Assembly: GCF_020177575.1 (NCBI RefSeq)
Contig: NZ_JAHTBK010000001.1
Location: 62,001 to 126,000, forward strand
Length of the DNA stretch: 64,000 nucleotides
Direction of reading: 5' to 3'
Origin: Hasllibacter sp. MH4015
GTDB lineage: Bacteria; Pseudomonadota; Alphaproteobacteria; Rhodobacterales; Rhodobacteraceae
The notes beneath the pieces were generated by a model. It was not told the DNA's origin, ran no database searches, and saw nothing but the letters and a program-made list of their open reading frames with translations. The position numbers and the translations under genes are program-made. This document shows positions 1 to 7,764 of this stretch, in pieces. How positions within the stretch are numbered: the first letter of the stretch is position 1; each line of letters opens with the position of its first letter.

Positions 1-333
1 GACCTTTATGCCGCTGACATCGAGGATACCCGTGCGGCATTGGTGAACCGGCGCGCGGGCGTGGTGCAGCGCCTCTACGTGGATGTCGAAGGCGATATCG
101 AGGAGACGCGGGTGGGCTATACCTGCGAGATCGGCTTCGGCGGGGCGGAGCCTGTGACGATCTTCGAGCGGACCCGCAGCCTGACCCGCATGACGGAGAC
201 ATGCAGCCGCCAGCCCGATGGCGAGAGTTTCGTGAACCGGTACTGGATCGACGGGACGGGGTTCGCCTGGGCGTCCGAACAATGGGCCGGACCGGAGCTT
301 GGGCATTTCCGGTTCGAGCGTCTCTACCGCTGA
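1..333 (+). CDS. C-terminal part of a YjbF/GfcB-like outer-membrane lipoprotein (partial)
   Basis: The reading frame is open from the window edge to a TGA at 331-333, so the true start lies upstream. About 110 residues are visible. The ending, with NRYWIDGTGFAWASEQWAGP and then a short beta-rich tail, resembles the C-terminus of YjbF/GfcB-type lipoproteins linked to capsule or exopolysaccharide export; this is recalled family resemblance, not a search result. No signal peptide or lipobox can be checked because the N-terminus is missing. The downstream neighbour is a catabolic thiolase and does not inform function. Confidence 0.45.
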   Translation, partial: DLYAADIEDTRAALVNRRAGVVQRLYVDVEGDIEETRVGYTCEIGFGGAEPVTIFERTRSLTRMTETCSRQPDGESFVNRYWIDGTGFAWASEQWAGPELGHFRFERLYR

Positions 334-341
334 GCCATCGC

Positions 342-377
342 GTTACGCCGAAAAACGCGCCCGCGCGCATCGGTAAC
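342..377. promoter_or_regulatory. Candidate PaaX operator upstream of the thiolase gene
   Basis: Inverted repeat GTTAC (342-346), 26-nt spacer, GTAAC (373-377). Half-sites with flanks read GCGTTAC and GTGTTAC. The same arms and the same 26-nt spacer recur at the paaA promoter and, with one mismatch, at paaZ. A possible promoter follows: TTCCCT (381-386), 17 nt, TAGCCT (404-409). Long-spacer dyads are also how E. coli PaaX sites are organised, but with a different arm sequence. Confidence 0.5.
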
Positions 378-432
378 ACATTCCCTCGGCCCGCATCGCC
401 TGATAGCCTGTCGCCAGCAACGGGAGGCACAG

Positions 433-1638
433 ATGGCCGACGCTTATATCTGCGATTACATCCGCACCCCCATCGGGCGCTTCGGCGGCGCGCTGGCCGC
501 TGTCCGCGCCGACGATCTGGGGGCCGTACCTTTGCGCGCGCTGATGGCGCGCAACGGCGGCGTCGATTGGGCCGCAGTCGACGACGTCTATTTCGGCTGC
601 GCCAATCAGGCGGGTGAGGATAACCGCAACGTGGCGCGCATGTCCGCGCTGCTGGCGGGCCTGCCCGAGGATGTGCCGGGCGCCACGATCAACCGGCTCT
701 GCGGATCGGGCATGGACGCGATCATCGCCGCCGCGCGCGCCATCCGCGCCGGTGAGGCGGAGTTGATGATCGCGGGCGGGGTCGAATCCATGTCCCGCGC
801 GCCCTTCGTCATGCCTAAGGCCGACAGCGCCTATTCCCGCCGGGCGGAGATCTTCGACACGACGATCGGCTGGCGGTTCGTGAACCCGCTGATGAAGGCG
901 CAATACGGCATCGATTCCATGCCCGAGACCGCGGAAAACGTGGCGGAGGATTACGGTATCAGCCGGGCCGACCAGGACGCCTTCGCGGCCCGATCCCAAG
1001 CGCGGGCCGGCGCGGCGATGGAGGCGGGAGTATTCGCCGAAGAGATCGCGCCGGTCACGATCCCGCGTCGCAAGGGCGATCCGCTCGTGGTGGACACGGA
1101 CGAACATCCGCGCCCGGAGACGGACATTGCCGCCCTCTCCAGATTGCGCGCGCCATTTCGCGAAGGGGGCTCCGTCACGGCGGGCAACGCGTCGGGCGTG
1201 AACGATGGCGCGGCGGCCTTGATCATCGCGTCGGAAGCGGCAGCGGCGAAACATGGCCTGACCCCCATCGCACGGGTTCTGGGTGGAGCCACCGCGGGCG
1301 TCGCGCCCCGCGTGATGGGCATCGGCCCCGCGCCTGCATCGCAGAAGCTGATGGCGCGCCTTGGCCTGTCCGTGGGCGATTTCGACGTGATCGAGCTGAA
1401 CGAGGCCTTCGCCGCCCAGGGCCTTGCCGTGATGCGCGCGCTTGGCGTGCCCGATGATGCAGGCCACGTGAACCCGAATGGCGGCGCGATTGCCCTTGGC
1501 CACCCCCTTGGCATGTCCGGCGCGCGGATCACCGGCACCGCGTGCCTCCATCTCAAACGCACCGGCGGAAAGCGTGCGCTTGCCACGATGTGTATCGGGG
1601 TCGGGCAGGGCATCGCAATGGCGATCGAGGCTGTCTGA
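433..1638 (+). CDS. paaJ: 3-oxoadipyl-CoA / acetyl-CoA thiolase
   Basis: A 401-residue type II thiolase. The nucleophile is Cys90 in NRLCGSGMD, with His357 in the GHPLG motif and Cys387 in MCIGVGQG, so the catalytic set is complete. The start (IRTPIGRFGGALAAVRADDL) is typical of 3-oxoadipyl-CoA thiolases (PaaJ/PcaF), which cleave 3-oxoadipyl-CoA to succinyl-CoA and acetyl-CoA in the last step of phenylacetate and protocatechuate breakdown. It points towards the paaABCDE operon and shares the candidate PaaX dyad. An SD (GGGAGG) precedes the ATG. Specificity for 3-oxoadipyl-CoA rather than acetoacetyl-CoA is inferred from context. Confidence 0.8.
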   Translation: MADAYICDYIRTPIGRFGGALAAVRADDLGAVPLRALMARNGGVDWAAVDDVYFGCANQAGEDNRNVARMSALLAGLPEDVPGATINRLCGSGMDAIIAAARAIRAGEAELMIAGGVESMSRAPFVMPKADSAYSRRAEIFDTTIGWRFVNPLMKAQYGIDSMPETAENVAEDYGISRADQDAFAARSQARAGAAMEAGVFAEEIAPVTIPRRKGDPLVVDTDEHPRPETDIAALSRLRAPFREGGSVTAGNASGVNDGAAALIIASEAAAAKHGLTPIARVLGGATAGVAPRVMGIGPAPASQKLMARLGLSVGDFDVIELNEAFAAQGLAVMRALGVPDDAGHVNPNGGAIALGHPLGMSGARITGTACLHLKRTGGKRALATMCIGVGQGIAMAIEAV

Positions 1639-1665
1639 GCCGCGCGATCGGGGCACCCGGCCGCG

Positions 1666-1703
1666 CCTTCTTTGCTTCATAAATACATCCGCCGGAGGCA
1701 TCC
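1666..1703 (-). repeat. Intergenic GATGCCTCCGG...TATTT repeat, copy 1
   Basis: On the minus strand this reads GGATGCCTCCGGCGGATG followed by TATTTATGAAGCAAAGAAGG. It lies between the convergent thiolase and paaE genes. A close relative is at 28880-28917 and a looser one near 43414-43450. From memory, this type of sequence is common between genes in Rhodobacteraceae; its role is unknown. Confidence 0.55.
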
Positions 1704-1726
1704 GGTGCCAGCGGTCTGCGCCGCGC

Positions 1727-2788
1727 TCAGTGGTCCTGGTATTCGACGGTAATCCTGTCGCCCAAAGGCAGCGCCTGGCAGCTCAACACCATGCCACGCG
1801 CCACCTCGTAATCCTCAAGCGCGTGATTGGTGATCATCTGCGCCTCCCCCTCCACCACCTTGCACATGCAGGTCGAACAGACGCCCGCCTTGCACGCATA
1901 GGGCGCGTCGAGACCCGCGCGCAGGGCGGCGTTCAGAAGCGTTTCGCCCGCGGCCACATCCACGTCCTGTGCCGTGCCGTCCACGATGATCGTGGCCGTC
2001 GTGCTGGTTTGATCTTCTGCCGCAACCTCGCGCTGCGGCACCTGGCCGGGCTGGCGTGCGGCGAACAGCTCGTACTTGATCGCGTCTTTCGCCATCCCGT
2101 GCTCGGTAAGTTTCGCGGCGATCACCTCCATCGCCGTTTCCGGCCCGCAGATGAAGGCCGCGTCCGCCGTACCGACATCCACCCAGATCTCGAACATCCG
2201 GTCCAGTTTGGCGGCGTCGATCCGACCAGTGAAAAGGTCGATGCCCGTCGGGTCGTTCTTGAGGATATGCACGATGTTGAGCCGACCCATATGGGCGTTT
2301 TTCAGGTCCTCCAGCTCCTCCCGGAACATGACCTCCCGCGCGGTGCGGTTGGCGTAGATCAGCGTGAAGCGGCTGTGCGGCTCCACCGCCAGGACCGAGC
2401 GCAGGATCGACAGGATCGGCGTGATGCCGGACCCTATCGCAAAGCCCAGATAGTGCCGCTTCGCACCCGGCTCCAGCGCGGTATGGAAGGTGCCCATAGG
2501 GCTGAGCGCCTCGATCTCGTCGCCCACGTTCAGATGCGCGTTGGCCCAGGTCGAAAACGCCCCGCCCCTGACCTTCTTGATCCCGACCTCCAGCGTGCCA
2601 TCCGTCACGCCCGCGCTGATGGAATAGGCGCGGCGCAGCTCCACCCCGTCTATTTCCCGCCGGAAGGTCAGGTATTGGCCCTGGGTGAACGGCAGGGTGG
2701 AGCCGTCCTTGGGCCGCAGGCGAAGGGCCACCGCATCCGGTGTGGTGCGGTTGATGTCGGTGACGATCAGCGGGATGAAGGTGGCCAT
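1727..2788 (-). CDS. paaE: 1,2-phenylacetyl-CoA epoxidase reductase subunit PaaE
   Basis: A 353-residue ferredoxin-NADP-reductase-type flavoprotein with a C-terminal plant-type [2Fe-2S] domain. The FAD-binding signature RAYSIS is near residue 54, the nucleotide-binding region follows (GSGITP), and the cluster ligands are in YACKAGVCSTCMCKV plus a later Cys (LSCQA). It passes electrons from NADPH to the PaaA diiron centre. It is the last gene of the minus-strand epoxidase operon, 6 nt after paaD. Length and domain order match PaaE. Confidence 0.93.
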   Translation of the reverse strand: MATFIPLIVTDINRTTPDAVALRLRPKDGSTLPFTQGQYLTFRREIDGVELRRAYSISAGVTDGTLEVGIKKVRGGAFSTWANAHLNVGDEIEALSPMGTFHTALEPGAKRHYLGFAIGSGITPILSILRSVLAVEPHSRFTLIYANRTAREVMFREELEDLKNAHMGRLNIVHILKNDPTGIDLFTGRIDAAKLDRMFEIWVDVGTADAAFICGPETAMEVIAAKLTEHGMAKDAIKYELFAARQPGQVPQREVAAEDQTSTTATIIVDGTAQDVDVAAGETLLNAALRAGLDAPYACKAGVCSTCMCKVVEGEAQMITNHALEDYEVARGMVLSCQALPLGDRITVEYQDH

Positions 2789-2794
2789 GGGAGC

Positions 2795-3256
2795 TCAGAT
2801 GCACTTGAAATAGTCGAAGGGTTCCAGGCAGTCCCGGCAGCGCCACTGCGCCTTGCAGGGGGTGGAGCCGAACTGGCTGATCCGTTCCAGATCCGCCGAT
2901 TGGCAGCGCGGGCAGCGATCCGGCCCGCCCGCGGGATTGGGCGGCGCGATCCCGTATTCCTCAAGCCTGGCGCGGCCCTTGTCGGACAGCCAATCGGTCG
3001 TCCAGGGCGGCGCGATCTGGCGTTTCAAGGTGACATGGTCGAGGCCCCGTTCGCGCAGGGCGGTTTCCACCGACAATTCAATGACGGCAGTGGCCGGGCA
3101 ACCGGAATAGGTCGGTGTCAGGGTCACTTCCAGACTGTCCCCGGCCCAGGCCACATCCCGCACGATGCCCAGATCGACGATGGAGATCACCGGGATCTCC
3201 GGGTCCGGCACGGCATCCAGCCAGCGCCACACATCGTCGGTGCCGGGCTTCACCAT
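2795..3256 (-). CDS. paaD: Phenylacetyl-CoA epoxidase maturation protein PaaD
   Basis: 153 residues from the ATG at 3256. The N-terminal part is a DUF59/MIP18-like domain (WLDAVPDPEIPVISIVDLGI) and the C-terminus is a zinc-ribbon-like segment with CPRCQ and CRDC pairs. PaaD is needed for epoxidase activity, probably in cofactor assembly. An in-frame ATG at 3286 would add 10 residues, but the start at 3256 matches the usual family N-terminus and overlaps the paaC stop by 7 nt, as expected for coupled translation. Confidence 0.9.
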   Translation of the reverse strand: MVKPGTDDVWRWLDAVPDPEIPVISIVDLGIVRDVAWAGDSLEVTLTPTYSGCPATAVIELSVETALRERGLDHVTLKRQIAPPWTTDWLSDKGRARLEEYGIAPPNPAGGPDRCPRCQSADLERISQFGSTPCKAQWRCRDCLEPFDYFKCI

Positions 3257-4005
3257 GTCGCGCCGGGATAGGCCCGTTGCAACCATTGCATCTGCGCCAG
3301 GAGGTGGCCGAGGTGTTCCGAATGCCGCGATCCGTCGCGCCCGCCCCTATGGGCGAACCGGCTGTCGGGCACGGTCAGCGTGGCCGCCGACATCGTGGCC
3401 GTAAGCGCCGTGTCATAGGGCGCACGCAACTGGGCCGGGTCAGGCGCGACGCCCTCGGCGGCCAGCGCGGCATCCACCGCATCGCCCACGAAAAGCTCCC
3501 CCACGAAGGGATAGAGCAGGTCCAGCGCCGCCTGCATCCTTCCACGGCTTTCTTCCGTGCCATCACCCAGACCCACCACCAATTCCGCGGAGCGTTCGGT
3601 GTGATAGGTCACTTCCTTCTCCGCCTTGGCGGCGATGGCTGCGATCCGGTCGTCGCGACTGTCCGCCAAGGCACCAAGCATCAGAAGATGCCATTGATCG
3701 AACAGGTATTGCCGCAAGATCGTCTGCCCGAAATCCCCGTTGGGTTGCTGCACCAGCAGGCAGCAGCGGAAATCCCACGCATCGCGCAACATCGCCAGAT
3801 CGTCGGCGGAGCGGCCCTTGCCCTCCACCTCACCGGCCAGGCCGAGCCACATCTGTGTCTGCCCGATCAGGTCCAGCGCCGTATTCGCCAGCGCGATGTC
3901 TTCCTCCAGCACCGGCCCCTTACCGCACCATTCTGACAGGCGATGGCCGAGGACTAGGGTGTTGTCCCCCATGCGCAGAAGGAATTCCGGAAACTCCGCC
4001 TGCAT
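3250..4005 (-). CDS. paaC: Phenylacetyl-CoA epoxidase structural subunit PaaC
   Basis: 251 residues, all-helical ferritin-like fold. PaaC pairs with PaaA in the epoxidase heterodimer but does not carry the catalytic diiron site. Recognisable segments are LRMGDNTLVLGHRLSEWCGK at the N-terminus and the KEVTYHTERSAE helix. The ATG at 4005-4003 overlaps the paaB TGA by one base (TGATG); an in-frame GTG lies one codon earlier. It is tightly packed between paaB and paaD. Confidence 0.93.
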   Translation of the reverse strand: MQAEFPEFLLRMGDNTLVLGHRLSEWCGKGPVLEEDIALANTALDLIGQTQMWLGLAGEVEGKGRSADDLAMLRDAWDFRCCLLVQQPNGDFGQTILRQYLFDQWHLLMLGALADSRDDRIAAIAAKAEKEVTYHTERSAELVVGLGDGTEESRGRMQAALDLLYPFVGELFVGDAVDAALAAEGVAPDPAQLRAPYDTALTATMSAATLTVPDSRFAHRGGRDGSRHSEHLGHLLAQMQWLQRAYPGATW

Positions 4006-4295
4006 CACATCGGCCCCACATCCTTGGGGATGTCGAAAAAGGTCGGGTGGCGGTAGGTCTTGTCCTCCGCCGGGTCGTACATCGGTCCCTTCTTCGACGG
4101 GCTGGAGGCGGCGATCTGCGCCGAGGGGACGGCCCAGATGCTCACGCCCTCCTTGCGGCGGGTATAGACGTCACGCGCGTGCTTGATCGCCATCTCCGCA
4201 TCCGGCGCATGGAGGGAGCCGACATGCCGATGCGAGGCACCGTGCTGGCCACGAATGAAGATTTCCCACAGGGGCCATTCTCGTTGGTCTGCCAT
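4005..4295 (-). CDS. paaB: Phenylacetyl-CoA epoxidase subunit PaaB
   Basis: A 96-residue protein with the family's start (WPLWEIFIRGQHGASHRHVG) and a C-terminus rich in Pro and Lys (SKKGPMYDPAEDKTYRHP). PaaB bridges PaaAC dimers in the multicomponent monooxygenase. It sits 4 nt after an inserted DUF3291 gene, so paaA and paaB are not adjacent here, unlike the classical paaAB order. Confidence 0.93.
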   Translation of the reverse strand: MADQREWPLWEIFIRGQHGASHRHVGSLHAPDAEMAIKHARDVYTRRKEGVSIWAVPSAQIAASSPSKKGPMYDPAEDKTYRHPTFFDIPKDVGPM

Positions 4296-4299
4296 CGGG

Positions 4300-4767
4300 T
4301 TAGCTCACTATCTGCAGCGCTGCTTGCGTGTCACGCCACCGCGTGGCGTCGGGCAGGTGATCCCAGCCGAACGCATGGTCGCTGTTGCCGTGGGTGTTGA
4401 GGTGGTCGAGCCGCGCGAAGGCGTCGCCGAGGCTTGGCTGGGTGTCCGGCGCCACCCACCACATCGCGAAATGCATGCGGTCGAGAATATCGAACCACTC
4501 CGCGCGCTTTTGGTAGAATTGACGGTGAAGAGTGTCCCACACGAAGCGTTCGAACTGCGCAACAGACCACCAGACTGAGACGGTCGCGATCATCCGCGCG
4601 TTGCCTTGGATCGGACCGCTGGTTTCCGCCACGTTGCGCCAAATAAACCCGTCCGAGCGCTCGGCAATTCCGTTTACCCGCGCGATGTTGTCGGCGAATG
4701 GAGCCACGCGTGGATCGTCCAGATCGTGCTTGAGACGCGCGATATTGATCTCGGCGAGGTGCATCAT
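4300..4767 (-). CDS. DUF3291-domain protein encoded inside the paa epoxidase operon
   Basis: 155 residues beginning [12 protein letters not shown], typical of the DUF3291 family, a ferredoxin-like alpha/beta-barrel fold related to small monooxygenase-like proteins. The segment [20 protein letters not shown] with following Trp/His residues is conserved-looking. The start overlaps the paaA stop by 4 nt (ATGA) and the stop is 4 nt before paaB, so it is almost surely co-translated with the epoxidase subunits. No family reaction is known to me. A role in protecting or assisting the epoxidase, or in handling its reactive epoxide, is only inference from position. Confidence 0.85.
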   Translation of the reverse strand: MMHLAEINIARLKHDLDDPRVAPFADNIARVNGIAERSDGFIWRNVAETSGPIQGNARMIATVSVWWSVAQFERFVWDTLHRQFYQKRAEWFDILDRMHFAMWWVAPDTQPSLGDAFARLDHLNTHGNSDHAFGWDHLPDATRWRDTQAALQIVS

Positions 4768-5741
4768 TCTGCGGCCACCTTGGCGGCTCGCTTCTTCGCC
4801 GCGTGTGCCATCAGCCCGTCGCGCACCCAGGCGCCGTCATCCCACGCCTTTTGCCGCGTCGCGATCCGGTCGACCGAACAGGGGCCATTGCCCTTGAGCA
4901 CGTCGAAGAATTCTTCCCAATCGGGCTCCGCGAAATCGTAGCCGCCCTTTTCCTCGTTCCACGCCAGCGTGTCGTCGGGCACGGTCAGCCCCAGATACTC
5001 CGCCTGAGGCACCGTCTGATCCACAAATTTCTGCCGCAGCTCGTCATTGGAATTCATCTTGATCTTCCACGCCATGCTCTGCGCGGAATGCTTGGACTCC
5101 GCGTCGCTCGGCCCGAACATCATCAGCGCCGGAAACCAGAACCGGTTGAGCGCATCTTGCGCCATGCGCTTCTGCGCGTCGGTACCGGTGCACATCTTCA
5201 TCATGATGTCGAAGCCCTGCCGCTGGTGGAAGCTCTCCTCCTTGCAGATGCGGATCATCGCGCGCGCGTAAGGCCCGAAAGATGTCCGCTGCAGCGGCAC
5301 CTGGTTCATGATCGCGGCCCCGTCCACAAGCCAGCCCACCGCGCCCATATCGGCCCAGGTGAGCGTGGGATAGGCGAAGATCGAGGAATATTTCATCCGG
5401 CCGTCGAGAAGCATTTCCGTCATCTCGTCCCGGGACACGCCAAGCGTTTCCGTCGCGCAATAGAGGTAGAGCCCGTGGCCCGCCTCGTCCTGCACCTTGG
5501 CCAGCAGGATCGCCTTGCGCTCCAGCGTCGGCGCGCGGGTGATCCAGTTGCCCTCGGGCAGCTGGCCGACGATTTCGGAATGGGCGTGCTGGCCGATCTG
5601 CCGGATCAGCGTCTTGCGATAGCCCTCCGGCATCCAATCCTTGGGCTCGATCTTGTCGCCCGCGTCAATGCGGGCCTGGAACGCGGCCAGCTTCGCGGGG
5701 TCGTCCTGCGTCGCCTCGGATTTCACCATCTGTGCATACAT
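4764..5741 (-). CDS. paaA: 1,2-phenylacetyl-CoA epoxidase catalytic subunit PaaA
   Basis: 325 residues, diiron ferritin-like monooxygenase subunit. Iron-ligand motifs are visible as DEAGHG in the [18 protein letters not shown] helix and EESFH in [18 protein letters not shown]. It inserts one oxygen atom into phenylacetyl-CoA to give the ring 1,2-epoxide. First gene of the minus-strand operon; an SD (GACAGGAGG) precedes the ATG. The promoter region upstream carries the dyad at 5802-5837. Confidence 0.95.
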   Translation of the reverse strand: MYAQMVKSEATQDDPAKLAAFQARIDAGDKIEPKDWMPEGYRKTLIRQIGQHAHSEIVGQLPEGNWITRAPTLERKAILLAKVQDEAGHGLYLYCATETLGVSRDEMTEMLLDGRMKYSSIFAYPTLTWADMGAVGWLVDGAAIMNQVPLQRTSFGPYARAMIRICKEESFHQRQGFDIMMKMCTGTDAQKRMAQDALNRFWFPALMMFGPSDAESKHSAQSMAWKIKMNSNDELRQKFVDQTVPQAEYLGLTVPDDTLAWNEEKGGYDFAEPDWEEFFDVLKGNGPCSVDRIATRQKAWDDGAWVRDGLMAHAAKKRAAKVAAE

Positions 5742-5765
5742 GATGCGCCTCCTGTCTCCGCCTGA

Positions 5766-5837
5766 TTTCTAGCAGAATCGCCCGCCAAGGTCCAATGAAA
5801 TGTTACACCCGACGGCCTTGTGTGAAAAACTTGTAAC
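5766..5837 (-). promoter_or_regulatory. paaA promoter region with candidate PaaX operator
   Basis: The dyad GTTACA (5802-5807) / TGTAAC (5832-5837) has GTTAC/GTAAC cores 26 nt apart, the same geometry as at 342-377. On the minus strand a possible promoter lies just downstream: TTGGAC (5795-5790), 18 nt, TAGAAA (5771-5766). The paaA-side arm continues as GTTACAAGTTTTTC, nearly identical to GTTACAAGATTTTTC at the paaZ promoter (7729-7743). Confidence 0.5.
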
Positions 5838-5883
5838 GCAATCGGCTCCGTCTTCCATGTGCCCGAAATATCCCGGTGGGGGT

Positions 5884-5908
5884 CCGGGGGAGGCAGGGCC
5901 TCCCCCGG
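5884..5908 (-). terminator. GC-rich hairpin after paaK
   Basis: A perfect 11-bp inverted repeat, CCGGGGGAGGC and GCCTCCCCCGG, with a 3-nt loop, 35 nt beyond the paaK stop. No T-run follows on the minus strand, so it is not a classical intrinsic terminator; it may protect the paaIK transcript end or belong to a GC-rich intergenic repeat like the one at 43364-43412. Confidence 0.4.
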
Positions 5909-5942
5909 TCGGTCGGCCCGGCGCAAGCCGGGGCGAAATCCC

Positions 5943-7247
5943 TTACCCGCGATTGTCCACGACGCGCCGTGCCTTGCCCTGACTGCGCTCGACCGACCCG
6001 GGCGCGGCGACCAGCACCTCCGCCGAGACGCCGACAATTTCCTTGATCCGATGCCCCAACGTCGCCGCCTGCACGGCCTGCGCCTCCCCGTCCCCATGGT
6101 CCGGCAGGCTTTCCACATGGACCTTCATCGCGTCCATCCGCCCGTCCTTCACCAATTCGATCTGGTAATAGGGGGCCAGTCCCTCGACGCCCAGGACCTG
6201 CTCCTCGATCTGGGACGGGAACACATTCACGCCGCGCAGGATAATCATGTCGTCCGAGCGCCCGGTGATCTTCTCCATCCGCCGCATCGACCGCGCCGTG
6301 CCGGGCAGAAGGCGGGTCAGGTCGCGGGTGCGGTAACGGATGATCGGCAGGCCTTCCTTGGTGAGCGTGGTGAAGACCAACTCGCCCATTTCGCCATCGG
6401 GCAGGACCGCGCCGGTCTGCGGGTCGATGATCTCGGGGTAGAAATGGTCTTCCCAGATATGCAGGCCGTCCTTGGTCTCCACGCATTCATTGGCGACGCC
6501 CGGCCCCATGACCTCGCTGAGCCCGTAGATGTCGACCGCGTGCATGTCGAATGCCTCCTCCACCTCGGCGCGCATCTTGTTGGTCCAGGGCTCGGCCCCG
6601 AAGATGCCGACCTCCAGGCTCGACGCGCGCGGGTCGATGCCCTGGCGGTGATATTCCTCAAGGATGTTGAGCATGTAGGACGGCGTGACCATGATCGTGG
6701 TCGGGTGAAAATCTTCTATAAGAGTGACCTGCCGCGCCGTCATCCCGCCGGAGACGGGGACAACCGTGCATCCCAACGCCTCGGCCCCATAATGGGCGCC
6801 AAGGCCGCCGGTGAACAGGCCGTAGCCATAGGCGATATGCACCATGTCGCCGGGGGCCGTTCCGCTCGCGCGCATGGAGCGGGCCACCATATTGCCCCAC
6901 ATCTCGATATCGCCCTTGGTGTAGCCCACGACGGTTGGTTTGCCGGTGGTGCCGGAGGAGGCATGGATACGGGTGATCCGGTCCCGCGGGACAGCGAACA
7001 GGCCGAAGGGGTAATTGTCACGCAGGTCTGATTTCACCGTGAAGGGGAACTTGGCGAGGTCCGATAACTCCCGCAAATCATCGGGATGCACACCCGCCGC
7101 ATCGAATTTTGCGCGGTAGAACGGCACGTTGTCATAGGCGTGTCTGAGGGACCATTTCATCCGCTCAAGCTGGAGGCTCGCGATTTCGTCGCGAGAGGCG
7201 ATCTCGATGGGCTCGAGCGTGTCGCGGGATGGGGTGAGGTCTTTCAT
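5943..7247 (-). CDS. paaK: Phenylacetate-CoA ligase
   Basis: 434 residues, the usual PaaK length. The ANL-family phosphate-binding motif is HASSGTTGKPTVVGYTKGD, and later signatures include YGLSEVMGPG and YRTRDLTRLLPG, ending in the small C-terminal domain. It activates phenylacetate to phenylacetyl-CoA using ATP, the committing step of the pathway. The chosen ATG at 7247 overlaps the paaI stop by 4 nt (ATGA), gives an N-terminus matching family members, and excludes a long upstream in-frame extension that runs antisense to paaZ. Confidence 0.94.
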   Translation of the reverse strand: MKDLTPSRDTLEPIEIASRDEIASLQLERMKWSLRHAYDNVPFYRAKFDAAGVHPDDLRELSDLAKFPFTVKSDLRDNYPFGLFAVPRDRITRIHASSGTTGKPTVVGYTKGDIEMWGNMVARSMRASGTAPGDMVHIAYGYGLFTGGLGAHYGAEALGCTVVPVSGGMTARQVTLIEDFHPTTIMVTPSYMLNILEEYHRQGIDPRASSLEVGIFGAEPWTNKMRAEVEEAFDMHAVDIYGLSEVMGPGVANECVETKDGLHIWEDHFYPEIIDPQTGAVLPDGEMGELVFTTLTKEGLPIIRYRTRDLTRLLPGTARSMRRMEKITGRSDDMIILRGVNVFPSQIEEQVLGVEGLAPYYQIELVKDGRMDAMKVHVESLPDHGDGEAQAVQAATLGHRIKEIVGVSAEVLVAAPGSVERSQGKARRVVDNRG

Positions 7248-7675
7248 CTGTGTTCCTCGAAAAGGTGCCCGCCGATGGCGCGGGAGGCGCCGCGGAATTC
7301 GGCGACGATCACGCCGTCCTGGTTGGTGACGGTGACATCGGTAATGCCGGAACGGCCGGATTGCGTGATCTCGCGCGCGTCGGCTGTCAGCGTATCGCCA
7401 AGGCGGACGGGTGCAAGAAAGCTGATGCTGTTGTGTTGGGCGACGGTGGCCACGTTGCGGGAATTGCACGCGAAGGCGAAGGCGCTGTCGGCCAGCATGA
7501 AGGTGACGCCGCCATGGCCGATGCCGTGGCCGTTGCAATGGTCCTCGCGGATCGACAGGGTGAGCGTCGCACGGCCTTCGTCGATCTCCACGATTTCCAT
7601 GCCGACCCACGCCGACGCACGGTCGCCGGCCCACATCGCATCGGCGCTGCGCTGCGCACGCTCCTTTGGCGTCAT
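7244..7675 (-). CDS. paaI: Hydroxyphenylacetyl-CoA thioesterase PaaI
   Basis: 143 residues, hot-dog-fold thioesterase of the PaaI subfamily. The active-site segment is NGHGIGHGGVTFMLADSAFAF with the characteristic HGG, and a second strand reads GDTLTADAREITQSGRSGI. It hydrolyses ring-hydroxylated or stalled CoA thioesters and so relieves CoA trapping. First gene of the minus-strand paaI-paaK unit and divergent from paaZ across 82 bp. Confidence 0.9.
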   Translation of the reverse strand: MTPKERAQRSADAMWAGDRASAWVGMEIVEIDEGRATLTLSIREDHCNGHGIGHGGVTFMLADSAFAFACNSRNVATVAQHNSISFLAPVRLGDTLTADAREITQSGRSGITDVTVTNQDGVIVAEFRGASRAIGGHLFEEHR

Positions 7676-7699
7676 CCCCGAGCCCTCCCAAACTCCCTA

Positions 7700-7764
7700 T
7701 TGCGCGACCCTGCCGCATCGCGCAAAGTGTTACAAGATTTTTCGGGAGGGGGAAATCATGCAAC
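7700..7764. promoter_or_regulatory. Divergent paaI-paaZ control region
   Basis: It holds two dyads. TTGCGCGA (7700-7707) and TCGCGCAA (7718-7725) form a perfect 8-bp inverted repeat with a 10-nt spacer. GTTAC (7729-7733) and GCAAC (7760-7764) fit the GTTAC-N26-GTAAC pattern seen at two other paa promoters with one mismatch; the right arm overlaps the paaZ start codon. Binding by PaaX is inferred. Confidence 0.5.

Noticed and set aside
343-1701. 452-codon open frame antisense to the thiolase gene, and similar long antisense frames (1478-3271, 5859-7031, 18135-20729, 45000-46900)
   Set aside because: High GC and codon bias open the antisense frames. The translations are rich in Arg, His, Gly and Pro, show no domain motifs, and lie over firmly identified genes.
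3256-3286. Frameshift or misassembly between paaC and paaD
   Set aside because: The overlap is only 7 nt with the internal ATG start and both proteins have normal ends.
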